Source: JAPHTQ01 sp050302275
Lineage (GTDB): Bacteria; Pseudomonadota; Gammaproteobacteria; Thiohalomonadales; Thiohalomonadaceae
Assembly: GCA_050302275.1 (NCBI GenBank)
Contig: JBNLAT010000010.1
Coordinates: 1 to 64,000 of the forward strand
Direction of reading: 5' to 3'
DNA: 64,000 nt
Below are positions 18,212 through 26,095 of this stretch, in pieces. The position numbers and the translations under genes were made by a program. Below the pieces are notes generated by a model. That model did no database searches. It had not been told where the DNA came from and saw only the letters and a list, made by a program, of their open reading frames with translations. The stretch's first letter is position 1; every line of letters starts with the position of its first letter.

Positions 18212-18836
18212 TGACTTTCGCCTCGCCCAGTTTCAGCTGTTTCACTTCACCGCGGGTCAGCGCTACCTCCTGGTGGGTGGTGAGGATCGCCATACCACCG
18301 TTGGCAATATGCTCGGCGATCCATCCCTGAAGCTCTTCCACTGCGCCAGCATCGAGGGCGCTGAAGGGTTCATCCAGTACCCACAGTTTGGTCTGGCTAA
18401 CCAGCAGTTGCGCCAGGGTGACGCGGCGCTTTTGCCCCTGGGAGAGATGTTTGCTCGGCAGGTCTTCAAATCCGCGCAGACCGACCTGTTCCAGCGCTTG
18501 CCAGGCCCGCTCTTCGCTTACGGTTTCACCATTCAGCGCGGCGCTGAAGTGCAGGTTTTCCAGTGCGGTCAGGTCACCCTTGATACCGGGCTTGTGGCCA
18601 AGGTAGAGCACCTCACGACCGAACTCCTCGCGCAGGTCTTCGATAGCGGTGCCATTCCAGCTGATCTCACCTGCGCTGGGCTGGAACAGCCCACTGAGGG
18701 CACGCAGCAGGGTGCTCTTGCCGCTGCCGTTTTTTCCCTGCACGTGCAGCAACTCGCCTGCGTCGAGACACAGGTTGAGTCCACTGAACAGGCAGCGGTC
18801 GCCGCGGGTGCATTCCAGATCAGTCGCTTCAAGCAT
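18204..18836 (-). CDS. ccmA: cytochrome c biogenesis ATP-binding protein CcmA
   Basis: ATPase of the CcmABCD complex (210 residues). Walker A is GKNGSGKST, the ABC signature is HLSQGQKRR, and Walker B is LWVLDEPFSALD, followed by the H-loop TTHQ. I chose the ATG at 18836 (MLEATDLECTRGDR), because the longer open frame to 18917 has no homologous sequence. It is the first gene of the ccm operon and lies 117 bp downstream of the outer-membrane barrel gene on the same strand, with a strong hairpin between them. Confidence 0.94.
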   Translation of the reverse strand: MLEATDLECTRGDRCLFSGLNLCLDAGELLHVQGKNGSGKSTLLRALSGLFQPSAGEISWNGTAIEDLREEFGREVLYLGHKPGIKGDLTALENLHFSAALNGETVSEERAWQALEQVGLRGFEDLPSKHLSQGQKRRVTLAQLLVSQTKLWVLDEPFSALDAGAVEELQGWIAEHIANGGMAILTTHQEVALTRGEVKQLKLGEAKVNV

Positions 18837-18912
18837 GGGATCGATTTCGGTTTGAAGGGGAGGAGTATACCGTTCTGAGAGGGCCCTGTGGTGAATTAGA
18901 GGCCGTAAAGCA

Positions 18913-18941
18913 GTCACGCCGTTCTGAGGGAACGGCGTGAC
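18913..18941 (-). terminator. hairpin between the barrel gene and ccmA
   Basis: A perfect 11-bp stem GTCACGCCGTT/AACGGCGTGAC with a 7-base loop lies just after the barrel stop codon on the minus strand. It is followed by TGCTTTAC rather than a full T run, so it may terminate only partly or protect the 3' end of the upstream mRNA. Partial read-through would couple cytochrome and ccm expression. Confidence 0.6.
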
Positions 18942-18952
18942 GGTGGGTGGTA

Positions 18953-21049
18953 CTAGAAATTGTAACGGAAACCGAGGTCGACGTAGTTGCCGATGCTGGT
19001 CTCGGCCGGGTCGTCAGGGATGCTCTGATCACTGACAGTGGCACCGAACTCAGCCTCGAAAGAGATATCTTCGCGCCAGGCGTACTCTGTACGGAAACGC
19101 AGACCGAGTACGTTCTGGCTGGTGCCGGTGCTGGTCCAGTTGCGGGTGTCGTACTGGATTGTCGGGTAGAGCATCCACTTCTTTTTGTAGCGCAGGCGTA
19201 CGCTGGCGTAGATACCGGTGCTGTCCATGTCTTTACCGCTGAACTGGCGGATACCGGCAGTGGTGACGTCGTCGCCGTTGATGATGCCGGTACCGACCAT
19301 ACGCAGGTTGTAGTAGTACTCGTCGCCGCTGTCTTCGGTGGCGACAAGGCCGCCGGGGAAAGCAGTGCTGGCCGTAACTGCAGGTGTTCCGGTGCTATTG
19401 ATAATGGAAACGTCACCATAGAGGCGCATTTTCTTGCTGAATGGGTATGAAGCGCCAAGGGTAATGTTCTGGGAATCAGAAGTACGGTCGCTGGCAAGTT
19501 GTTTTATTTGATCGTCGGTATAGACCGCCTGAAGATCTTTAATATCGGTATAGATGCTGCCCAGCAGTGCATTACTGGTGGCGATAAACGGTGCCTTACG
19601 CATGCTGTAGTTAGCACTCAGGTTGAGTTCGTTTTTCAGGGTCCAGTTGGCCATTACCATAGCGAGGTTAGTTTCGCTGTGGTAGGTGTCGTAATCGTAC
19701 ATACCGAGAATGGTCAGGTCCTTGGAGAAGTAGCGAGCCTCGCCCCCAACACTGCGGCGATCAGCCAGTGAACCGACATCCTGATTCAGGGCGTAAGCAC
19801 TGACTTCCAGATTGCCGAAATAGGGACCGAGCTCAACCGACAGACCGGTAAAAGTACGGCTGCTGTCGTAGGGATCACGGGTACTCTGAACAGGGCTACC
19901 TGCTACCAGATTGGCGACGATGCCCTGAGTGACGGTGTAACCCAAACGTAGACCGTCAAAACGGGTGAATACGCCGTCACGACTGCTGGCTTGGCGGCCA
20001 AGGCGGGTCAGCAGTCCCAGTTTGCGCTCGTTATGCTCAGCATAGAGGTAGCGGACACTGGTATTGTTGTCGCCATCTTCCAGATTGGAGTCCTGGCCAG
20101 CGCTGAGTCGGAAGCGGGAGTCGGAGTTACCTACACGACGACGGATATTCAGGTCGACATCAGTTTGCAGATAGCTGGCCTGCGAGGTGACGGTATTGAC
20201 GTCGGTGTCGGTGGTCAGCGTGTCATACAGGTAGTAAGCGGAGACGCCACCGTAGAATTGCCACGGATTCTGTTCCTTGCGGGTTTCTGCTTTGCGTAGC
20301 TCTTTCTTTTCAGTATCGGTGGCGGTTTGCAAGCTTAGCAGGCGCTGATTGACCCGTTCGCTGTCAGGGCCGTCCGGATAACGCTTGAGGTATGCCTGAT
20401 AGAGTCCCTGAGCTGAGGCAAAGTTGCCCAAACGCTCCTGGGACAGGCCCATGTATTCGTAGGCTTCTCGGGTGGCGCTGTTGGTGGGTAGATCGATGAC
20501 CTGTTGGTAGATGTCGCTTGCTTTCTGTGGGTTGTTTTCATCTACCAGCGCCGTGCGGGCTCGTTCCATCAATGCATTAGCCTGGGCCTCAACCTCGGCA
20601 TTTGCGCGAATAGCCGCAGCGCCCAGGGTGATGGTGACACCGCGATAGTCCCGGCGGGCGGCAACATCGAAGTCCACCGCACGGGAGAATCTCAGTTCAA
20701 TGCGTGCCTGTCCGCGGCTCTCTTTGCGGTAGCTAACCAATGTTAGCGGCATCCGTTCGGTGGACTTGTAGCTTTCCTGTTGTTGTTGGGGGCTTTCGCT
20801 GGTGGACTGTTCTCCATCGGTTAGGCTGAGATCGATGTAGAGTCGGTCGCCCTTACTTTTGGGCGTATGGCCGACGACCTGTGCTGGTTCGGTAAACAGG
20901 ATGTGGATCGAACCATTGCTGATCTGTACTTCGTCGATGATTCCCTCTCCCTCCAGCGCAGAGGCTGGTTGGGTGAGTCCCAGGCTGCAAAGCAGCAGCA
21001 GAAAAGCGCGGCCGCCTCGGCGGCCGCAAATATTTTGTAGTACTTTCAT
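18953..21049 (-). CDS. outer-membrane beta-barrel with AMIN-like and TPR head, cytochrome-associated
   Basis: Protein of 698 residues with a signal peptide ending near PASA-LEGEG (31). Residues 33-143 form a beta-rich segment resembling an AMIN domain (I..V.I..G.I.I.F..P, then a second half IELRFSRAVDFDV). Residues about 155-245 look like TPR helices (IYQQVIDLP, REAYEYMGLSQERLGNF, LYQAYLKRYP). From 262 to the end, alternating strands with aromatic girdles end in FRYNF, the usual outer-membrane barrel terminus; the size suggests about 20 or more strands. It is not recognisably MtrB or PioB. It is the last of four tightly spaced genes with two multihaem cytochromes, so a role as sheath for an outer-membrane electron conduit is inferred. 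Confidence 0.75.
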   Translation of the reverse strand: MKVLQNICGRRGGRAFLLLLCSLGLTQPASALEGEGIIDEVQISNGSIHILFTEPAQVVGHTPKSKGDRLYIDLSLTDGEQSTSESPQQQQESYKSTERMPLTLVSYRKESRGQARIELRFSRAVDFDVAARRDYRGVTITLGAAAIRANAEVEAQANALMERARTALVDENNPQKASDIYQQVIDLPTNSATREAYEYMGLSQERLGNFASAQGLYQAYLKRYPDGPDSERVNQRLLSLQTATDTEKKELRKAETRKEQNPWQFYGGVSAYYLYDTLTTDTDVNTVTSQASYLQTDVDLNIRRRVGNSDSRFRLSAGQDSNLEDGDNNTSVRYLYAEHNERKLGLLTRLGRQASSRDGVFTRFDGLRLGYTVTQGIVANLVAGSPVQSTRDPYDSSRTFTGLSVELGPYFGNLEVSAYALNQDVGSLADRRSVGGEARYFSKDLTILGMYDYDTYHSETNLAMVMANWTLKNELNLSANYSMRKAPFIATSNALLGSIYTDIKDLQAVYTDDQIKQLASDRTSDSQNITLGASYPFSKKMRLYGDVSIINSTGTPAVTASTAFPGGLVATEDSGDEYYYNLRMVGTGIINGDDVTTAGIRQFSGKDMDSTGIYASVRLRYKKKWMLYPTIQYDTRNWTSTGTSQNVLGLRFRTEYAWREDISFEAEFGATVSDQSIPDDPAETSIGNYVDLGFRYNF

Positions 21050-21074
21050 TGGAAATCGAAGACCTCAGTAATTC

Positions 21075-22088
21075 CTAAAACTTACGCATGCTGTGTTCGT
21101 GACAGCCTACGAGGCAGTTTTGATAAGCAGGCAACTTACTGTCGCTGTGTTGTTTCCTGAAATCATTGTAGTGACAGTCGATACACGTTCTAGTCTGGCT
21201 TCCATAGTCGTAGACATAGACATTTGCGTCAGACTGCGGTGAACCGCTGTGGCATCTATCGCAACTGGAAGACCAACCGTGATCCGGCGGGTAGGAGGAA
21301 TCTTGGTGGCCGAAGCTTGCCGGTGTCCAGGCTCTGGTACTGTGGCAGGCGTTGCACTCCAGGGCAGTGACGAAATGGCTAGCCGACTTGCCTGTGGTAA
21401 TGACGTTGTTGTGGCAATCGCTACACTTTCCGCTAACTGCCCCATGGCTGAAGCCCCAGCTATGGACAGAATGGCAGTTGTAACACTGAAATCCTGCAGC
21501 GATTGTATCGTTGTGTAGAGTATTCACAGGTGGCGGCGTGGCGGCAATATCGCTCGGCGACAGGCTGTGGCAGTTGGTACAGGCTGTTCCGGCAGAGGCA
21601 TGATTGAAATGTACGGAGACCCACGTGCTGGTACGGTGGCACTCGATGCAGTCAGTACCCCGGCTTATGACACCAGTGTGAATAGTGTCGGAGGGTGGCG
21701 TACTCGTTGCAGTTCCACCAACGGTATGGCAGCTCTTACAGTTACCCAGCACTGCCATGTGATTCACCCGACGCACGTCATCCCATGCTAGGGTGGAGTG
21801 GCAGGTTTCGCAGTCGTTGCTGGCCTGAATATGGCCGGAACTCTTGACCACGGCGCCGGTATTGGTCAGCAGATTGTGGCAGGAGGCGCATTCGCGCGGG
21901 GTGCCACGGAACTGGCCTGCGGTATGACAGGCATCACACTCCACCGAGCGGTGTCCCCCGGTGAGCGGGAAGCCAGTAGTAAAGTGATCGAAGGTGTCAT
22001 TAACCGGGGCGGCCATGACCGCTGCCGGGAGACAGAGCAGCATCCCTATGAGGAGGCTGCGGAGCGTGGTGCGTGTAGAGTGGTGCAT
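21075..22088 (-). CDS. dodecahaem c-type cytochrome (11 CxxCH plus one CxxxCH)
   Basis: Exported cytochrome of 337 residues. The signal peptide ends near AVMA-APV. I count eleven CxxCH sites (CDACH, CASCH, CETCH, CKSCH, CIECH, CTNCH, CYNCH, CSDCH, CNACH, CDRCH, CIDCH) and one expanded site, CLVGCH, near the C-terminus. Extra histidines such as FDHFTTGFPLTGGH and NHMAVLGN can serve as sixth ligands, as in bis-His electron-transfer cytochromes of the c7/c3 type. No membrane anchor or lipobox is seen. GGAGA lies 7 bases before the ATG. It sits 27 bp from the 21-haem gene and 25 bp from the barrel gene, so it is probably an operon member working at the barrel, on either the periplasmic or outer face. 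Confidence 0.85.
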   Translation of the reverse strand: MHHSTRTTLRSLLIGMLLCLPAAVMAAPVNDTFDHFTTGFPLTGGHRSVECDACHTAGQFRGTPRECASCHNLLTNTGAVVKSSGHIQASNDCETCHSTLAWDDVRRVNHMAVLGNCKSCHTVGGTATSTPPSDTIHTGVISRGTDCIECHRTSTWVSVHFNHASAGTACTNCHSLSPSDIAATPPPVNTLHNDTIAAGFQCYNCHSVHSWGFSHGAVSGKCSDCHNNVITTGKSASHFVTALECNACHSTRAWTPASFGHQDSSYPPDHGWSSSCDRCHSGSPQSDANVYVYDYGSQTRTCIDCHYNDFRKQHSDSKLPAYQNCLVGCHEHSMRKF

Positions 22089-22115
22089 GACTCTTTCTCC
22101 GTTCAGGATCCGGTT

Positions 22116-23693
22116 TTAGGACCCGATTTTGGCTTTCTTGAAATCTTTGGTTGTGTGGCAGCGACCACAGTTACGACCAAACCGTCCACGGTGGACATCA
22201 TCATATTCATGACACGCTGCGCAGTCGTTGGGGGTTGCACTGGGTGGCGCTCGCAGGTGGCAGGCGTTACAGGCCAATCCTTTGTGTTTGCCAGTCAATT
22301 TGTAATCGGTTTGGCGATCATGGTTGAACTTCCACAGGCGCCAGCCGTTGGCGTTGTGGCAGTCGTTGCAGGCCTCGCCCAGACCACCTTTATGATCGTC
22401 ATCTTTTTCGTGGCAGTCGTTACAGCCTGCTGAGGTTGATGTGTACTGCCCCTTGGTGTGACAGCTCTCGCAGGTCGCCAGGGCATGCAGACCGTAAAGC
22501 GGGAAGTTGGTCAGGTCGTGATCGAAGCGGACCTTCTCCTGCCAGCCCGATTCGCGGTGACACTTGTCGCATTTGGTGCCGAGATCGCCCTTGTGCACAT
22601 CGTCGGCCTTGTGGCATTCAACGCAGCTACGCACCTTGGCATCTTTCTTTACCCCGCCCGCATGACAGGCGTTACAGGTCGCCTTGGAGTGGGCGCCACG
22701 CAGTTTAAACTTGGTTTCCTTGTCGTGATCGAACCTGGCCTTGCCCCAGTTTTCGTTGTTGTGGCACTTCTCGCACTTTTCGCCGTTACGTCCCTTGTGT
22801 ACATCGTCGGCCTTATGGCAGTCGTTACACTTGAGCGATAGTTTTTTGTCTTCCTTGCCGGGCAGGTGACAGGCAAAGCAGGCGGCGGTTTTGTGTGCGC
22901 CACGCAGTTTGAACTTGGTCTTGTCGTGGTTGTAGCGGATTTTGTTCCACTTGACGCTACCGTGGCAGGTTTCGCATTTCTTGCCGAAACGATTGCGGTG
23001 TACGTCGTCACCACGGTGACACTCGACGCATTTGGTCGGGGTCTTGTCGTAATCTTTCTTGGTCGGGTGACAGGCGGCGCAGAGGGCATCTTTGTGTGCT
23101 CCCTTCAGCGGGAAATCGGTTTTGCTATGGTCGAATTTCTTGTCGACCCAGTTGTTAGCGCCGTGGCACTCGCCGCACTTCTTGCCGAAGTCGCCTTTGT
23201 GTACGTCCTGTTTCTGGTGACATTCGCCACAGACATGAGGTGCTTCGCGCCAGAGTTTGCCTTTTTTATGGCAGGTCTGGCAGGGGACGCGGCTGTGAGC
23301 ACCCTCCAGTTTGAAATCGGTTTCGGTGTGATTAAACAGCTCACGGTCGAGCAGGATGACATTGGCATCGCGGCCCTTGTGGTCGGTGTGGCAGACGCCG
23401 CAGTTGATATCACTTACCTGTTTGGAGCGGCCATGGTAGCCCTGTTTTTTCTCAATATCTTTCTTGATCTCGGAGTGATCGTGGCAGTCCAGGCACAGTT
23501 TGTTCTGGGTGTCCTTACTGAAACGCGAGTGACACTGGGTGCACTCGCTTTCGACTTTTTCATGGCCCTCGATGACCTTGCCGGGCATCAGCAGGGTCTC
23601 GATCTTGGCCGCTGTAGCCGGCATCGAGAGCACCGACAACAGCAGCAGAATCCAGGTCTTTTTATTTTTAATACATGTGAACGGCAATAACAT
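22116..23693 (-). CDS. 21-haem periplasmic c-type cytochrome
   Basis: Exported 525-residue protein with a signal peptide ending PATAA-KIE and 21 CxxCH sites. From about residue 130 it is built of repeating modules of about 65 residues, each with three haem sites. The consensus is GAH..A.C.ACH, then C..CH..DDVHKG..G.KC..CH....W....FDHD.T.F.L. The many Lys residues and regular spacing suggest an elongated nanowire-like periplasmic cytochrome. The ATG at 23693 has AGGGA six bases upstream and overlaps the cytochrome b gene end by 26 bp, implying translational coupling. Large periplasmic cytochromes of this size are known from porin-cytochrome clusters proposed for iron oxidation; the match here is by architecture only. 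Confidence 0.88.
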   Translation of the reverse strand: MLLPFTCIKNKKTWILLLLSVLSMPATAAKIETLLMPGKVIEGHEKVESECTQCHSRFSKDTQNKLCLDCHDHSEIKKDIEKKQGYHGRSKQVSDINCGVCHTDHKGRDANVILLDRELFNHTETDFKLEGAHSRVPCQTCHKKGKLWREAPHVCGECHQKQDVHKGDFGKKCGECHGANNWVDKKFDHSKTDFPLKGAHKDALCAACHPTKKDYDKTPTKCVECHRGDDVHRNRFGKKCETCHGSVKWNKIRYNHDKTKFKLRGAHKTAACFACHLPGKEDKKLSLKCNDCHKADDVHKGRNGEKCEKCHNNENWGKARFDHDKETKFKLRGAHSKATCNACHAGGVKKDAKVRSCVECHKADDVHKGDLGTKCDKCHRESGWQEKVRFDHDLTNFPLYGLHALATCESCHTKGQYTSTSAGCNDCHEKDDDHKGGLGEACNDCHNANGWRLWKFNHDRQTDYKLTGKHKGLACNACHLRAPPSATPNDCAACHEYDDVHRGRFGRNCGRCHTTKDFKKAKIGS

Positions 23694-24564
23694 GAACGAT
23701 CCCTGACAACACCATCATGAGGAAGAAAGGAAGATGCACAACGTGCCAGAGCGCAAACAGGCGCTCGTAAAAGTTGAATTCCAGTACCTTGCGTGTGGAA
23801 TCAAGGTAGGTTTTCAGGTAACGCCTGGCCTGTTGGGCCTGTTTTTGTGTGGTTTTTCTGTCCCACTGCTCTTCGGCAGCGACTTTTTTCAGTACTACGG
23901 CCATCGCCCGGCGTAGACGCCAGCGGTGCCACCAACCTGTCATGGCAAATTGAAACCAGCGCATGCTGCTGTGGAGCACACCTTTGGCCGGTTTCAGGGC
24001 GATATCTTCAATTGCTTGCAGATGGCTGGTGAATTCTTCACTGTTTTCGCTCAGCCAGGTGAGATGTCCGCGGCTGAAACCGACGATATCGCCCAGCTCG
24101 CCGAGGCTCGCCTTGCTACCGTAAAGACCGTAGTGAATGCGGGTGTAAAAGAAACGACCGACGATGCCACTACCGGCGACCAGCAGCATGCAGATCAGGG
24201 CAACGTTACTGTTGATTGAGCCCAGGCCAAAGTTGGAGTGGAACAGGATCAGGCTGGGACCGAGCACGCCGAAGATCATATGCACGCGGAACCAGTAACG
24301 CAGGGGGCCCCAGTTGCGCAGGGGGCGCCAGTTCTTGCGTACCGGGTAGAGAAGAAGTAGTAGCATCAGCGAGCCGCCGATGATGCCCAGAGCGTAGCCA
24401 ACCCCTCTTTCCGCTGTGATATAGTGCTCTGTGCGAAGCTGCCAGCCACGATAGAGCAGCCAGCCGACTACGGCAAAAAACAGGAAACCGCCGATACGGT
24501 TCAAAGTACTGCTGCCGAGCTGTACCGGGCGCTGCGCTTTTGTCGACGGGGGCATGGTCGACAT
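23668..24564 (-). CDS. di-haem b-type cytochrome membrane protein (ferric-reductase-like)
   Basis: Integral membrane protein of 298 residues with about five helices (roughly 22-40, 54-75, 92-112, 118-140, 268-296). Two helices each carry a His-x13-His pair, H95/H109 and H277/H291, with H274 and H296 extra. This spacing is that of the two stacked b haems in cytochrome b561 and ferric-reductase type proteins, so transfer of electrons across the inner membrane is likely. A basic cytoplasmic or periplasmic loop of about 120 residues lies between helices 4 and 5. ATG at 24564 has GAGGAG 7 bases upstream. It is the first gene of the cytochrome operon, suggesting a link between the quinone pool and the 21-haem protein. 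Confidence 0.75.
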   Translation of the reverse strand: MSTMPPSTKAQRPVQLGSSTLNRIGGFLFFAVVGWLLYRGWQLRTEHYITAERGVGYALGIIGGSLMLLLLLYPVRKNWRPLRNWGPLRYWFRVHMIFGVLGPSLILFHSNFGLGSINSNVALICMLLVAGSGIVGRFFYTRIHYGLYGSKASLGELGDIVGFSRGHLTWLSENSEEFTSHLQAIEDIALKPAKGVLHSSMRWFQFAMTGWWHRWRLRRAMAVVLKKVAAEEQWDRKTTQKQAQQARRYLKTYLDSTRKVLEFNFYERLFALWHVVHLPFFLMMVLSGIVHVIAVHMY

Positions 24565-24609
24565 ATTACTTCTCCTCAGTGTGTGGTGCTGTGTCTGCAA
24601 TTTAGCGAC

Positions 24610-24678
24610 AACCGCATTAAAACAACCTTAATGTGGTTATCTTCTCGCAAATCGTTCTAATTAAGATCGCGTTAATCA
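24610..24678. promoter_or_regulatory. two matching inverted repeats in the divergent cytochrome promoter region
   Basis: Site 1 (24610-24638) has 11-bp arms AACCGCATTAA and TTAATGTGGTT with a 7-base spacer and one mismatch. Site 2 (24658-24678) has arms TAATTAA and TTAATCA, again with a 7-base spacer. Both share ATTAA-N7-TTAAT, and their centres are 44 bp apart, about four helical turns. They lie between the cytochrome operon (minus) and the Fe-S flavoprotein gene (plus), a natural place for a shared operator. The regulator is not identified. Confidence 0.6.
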
Positions 24679-24782
24679 AACCGCTATCAAATGTGGGCGA
24701 ATTGCGAGTATGTTCCCAGAACGTGTCCCTATGTTCTGCTCTTATGGTCACGCTTTATATAAACATTCCGGGAGGTTTTTCG

Positions 24783-26093
24783 GTGGATTATAGTGAATGG
24801 CTGCTCTTGGGTATATATGCCACACCCTTTGTGCTTATTTGGGTCTGGTATATGCGCCGTGTGAGTCGACGGGAAAAACTGGCGGTACAGACGCTAGAGG
24901 AGTCGACCAAGGCGGGTTTGACCGAGCCGGCCTCGCTCCACCCGGTTATCGACCCGAACCGCTGTATCGGTAGCGGTTCCTGCGTCAATGCCTGCCCGGA
25001 AGGCAATGTGCTGGGGATGATCGGCGGCAAGGCGGTGCTGGTAGACCCCACCCGCTGCATCGGCCACGGCGCCTGCCGTCTCTCCTGCCCTCGCGATGCG
25101 ATTACCCTTGTATTTGGTACGGAAAAGCGGGGTGTCGACATTCCCCACGTCAGCCCCGATTTCCAGACCAACGTACCGGGCATGTATATCGCCGGGGAAC
25201 TCGGGGGTATGGGTCTGGTCCGAAATGCGGTCAATCAGGGCGGTCAGGCGATGGATTCCATTGCCAAACTTTCCGGTCTGGGCAAGAAGGATCGCCTCGA
25301 TGTGGTTATCGTCGGTGCCGGTCCCGCAGGTCTGGCCGCGGCACTGGGCGCCATCGAGAAGGGGCTGCGCTATGAAATGTTGGAGCAGGACAGTTTCGGC
25401 GGCACGGTGGCCAACTTCCCCCGTGGCAAGATGGTGATGACCCAGCCGGTGAAGATGCCGATCGTCGGCAAGATGCGTTTCACCGAAGTTTCCAAGGAAG
25501 AGTTGATGGGCTACTGGAACAAGATCGTGGCCGATCACAACGTGCACATGCGTACCAGTGTGCGGGTGGAAGATATTGAAAAGGATGGCGACGGCTTTGT
25601 GGTGAAAACCACCGACGGTGATTTCAAAACCCGCGCCGTGTTGCTGGCCATCGGTCGTCGCGGTACGCCGCGCAAACTGGGAGTGCCCGGTGAGCAATTG
25701 TCCAAAGTGGTCTACAAGCTTGTCGACCCCGAACAGTATCAGGGTAAAAAGGTGCTGGTGGTCGGTGGTGGCGACAGTGCGCTGGAAGCGGCGACCAGTA
25801 TTGCTGCTGAACCGGGCACCACAGTAAGCCTTTCCTATCGTAGCGAGGCCTTTACCCGCGCCAAGGGTAAGAATCGCAAGAAAGTAGAAGAGGCCGCAGC
25901 GGCGGGCAAACTGCAGGTATTGATGAAGTCTAATGTCAAAGCCATCTTCCCGGACAAGGTTGAACTCGATCACGATGGCGAAACGATCACCATCGATAAC
26001 GATGCGGTAATCGTTTCGGCGGGTGGTATCCTGCCGACCGGTTTCCTGAAGAAGATCGGTATTGAAGTAGAAACAAAACACGGGACTGAATAA
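24783..26093 (+). CDS. membrane-anchored ferredoxin-like/FAD-NAD(P) oxidoreductase
   Basis: 436-residue protein. Residues 5-24 form one transmembrane helix. A ferredoxin-like domain follows, with two Cys groups, C61-C67-C71 and C92-C98-C102, each C-x5-C-x3-CP. A two-dinucleotide-binding flavoprotein follows, with GAGPAG at 178-183 for FAD and GGGDSALEA at 328-336 for NAD(P)H. It lacks the CxxC of thioredoxin reductase and resembles YpdA-type reductases. I chose GTG 24783 because GGAGG lies 7 bases upstream; the open frame to 24633 lacks one. Each Fe-S motif misses the usual second Cys. It is divergent from the cytochrome operon and 2 bp from the ankyrin gene. Likely role: moving electrons between NAD(P)H and a membrane or Fe-S partner. 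Confidence 0.8.
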   Translation: MDYSEWLLLGIYATPFVLIWVWYMRRVSRREKLAVQTLEESTKAGLTEPASLHPVIDPNRCIGSGSCVNACPEGNVLGMIGGKAVLVDPTRCIGHGACRLSCPRDAITLVFGTEKRGVDIPHVSPDFQTNVPGMYIAGELGGMGLVRNAVNQGGQAMDSIAKLSGLGKKDRLDVVIVGAGPAGLAAALGAIEKGLRYEMLEQDSFGGTVANFPRGKMVMTQPVKMPIVGKMRFTEVSKEELMGYWNKIVADHNVHMRTSVRVEDIEKDGDGFVVKTTDGDFKTRAVLLAIGRRGTPRKLGVPGEQLSKVVYKLVDPEQYQGKKVLVVGGGDSALEAATSIAAEPGTTVSLSYRSEAFTRAKGKNRKKVEEAAAAGKLQVLMKSNVKAIFPDKVELDHDGETITIDNDAVIVSAGGILPTGFLKKIGIEVETKHGTE

Positions 26094-26095
26094 CG

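Noticed and set aside
21009..21030. GC-rich palindrome around GCGGCCGC near the barrel start as a regulatory hairpin
   Set aside because: It encodes the CGRRGGRA part of the signal peptide and its symmetry follows from the codons used; no further support.
18953..21049. Direct assignment of the barrel as MtrB or PioB
   Set aside because: No MtrB-type N-terminal CxxC motif is visible and the AMIN/TPR-like head is foreign to those proteins; only the general role is suggested.
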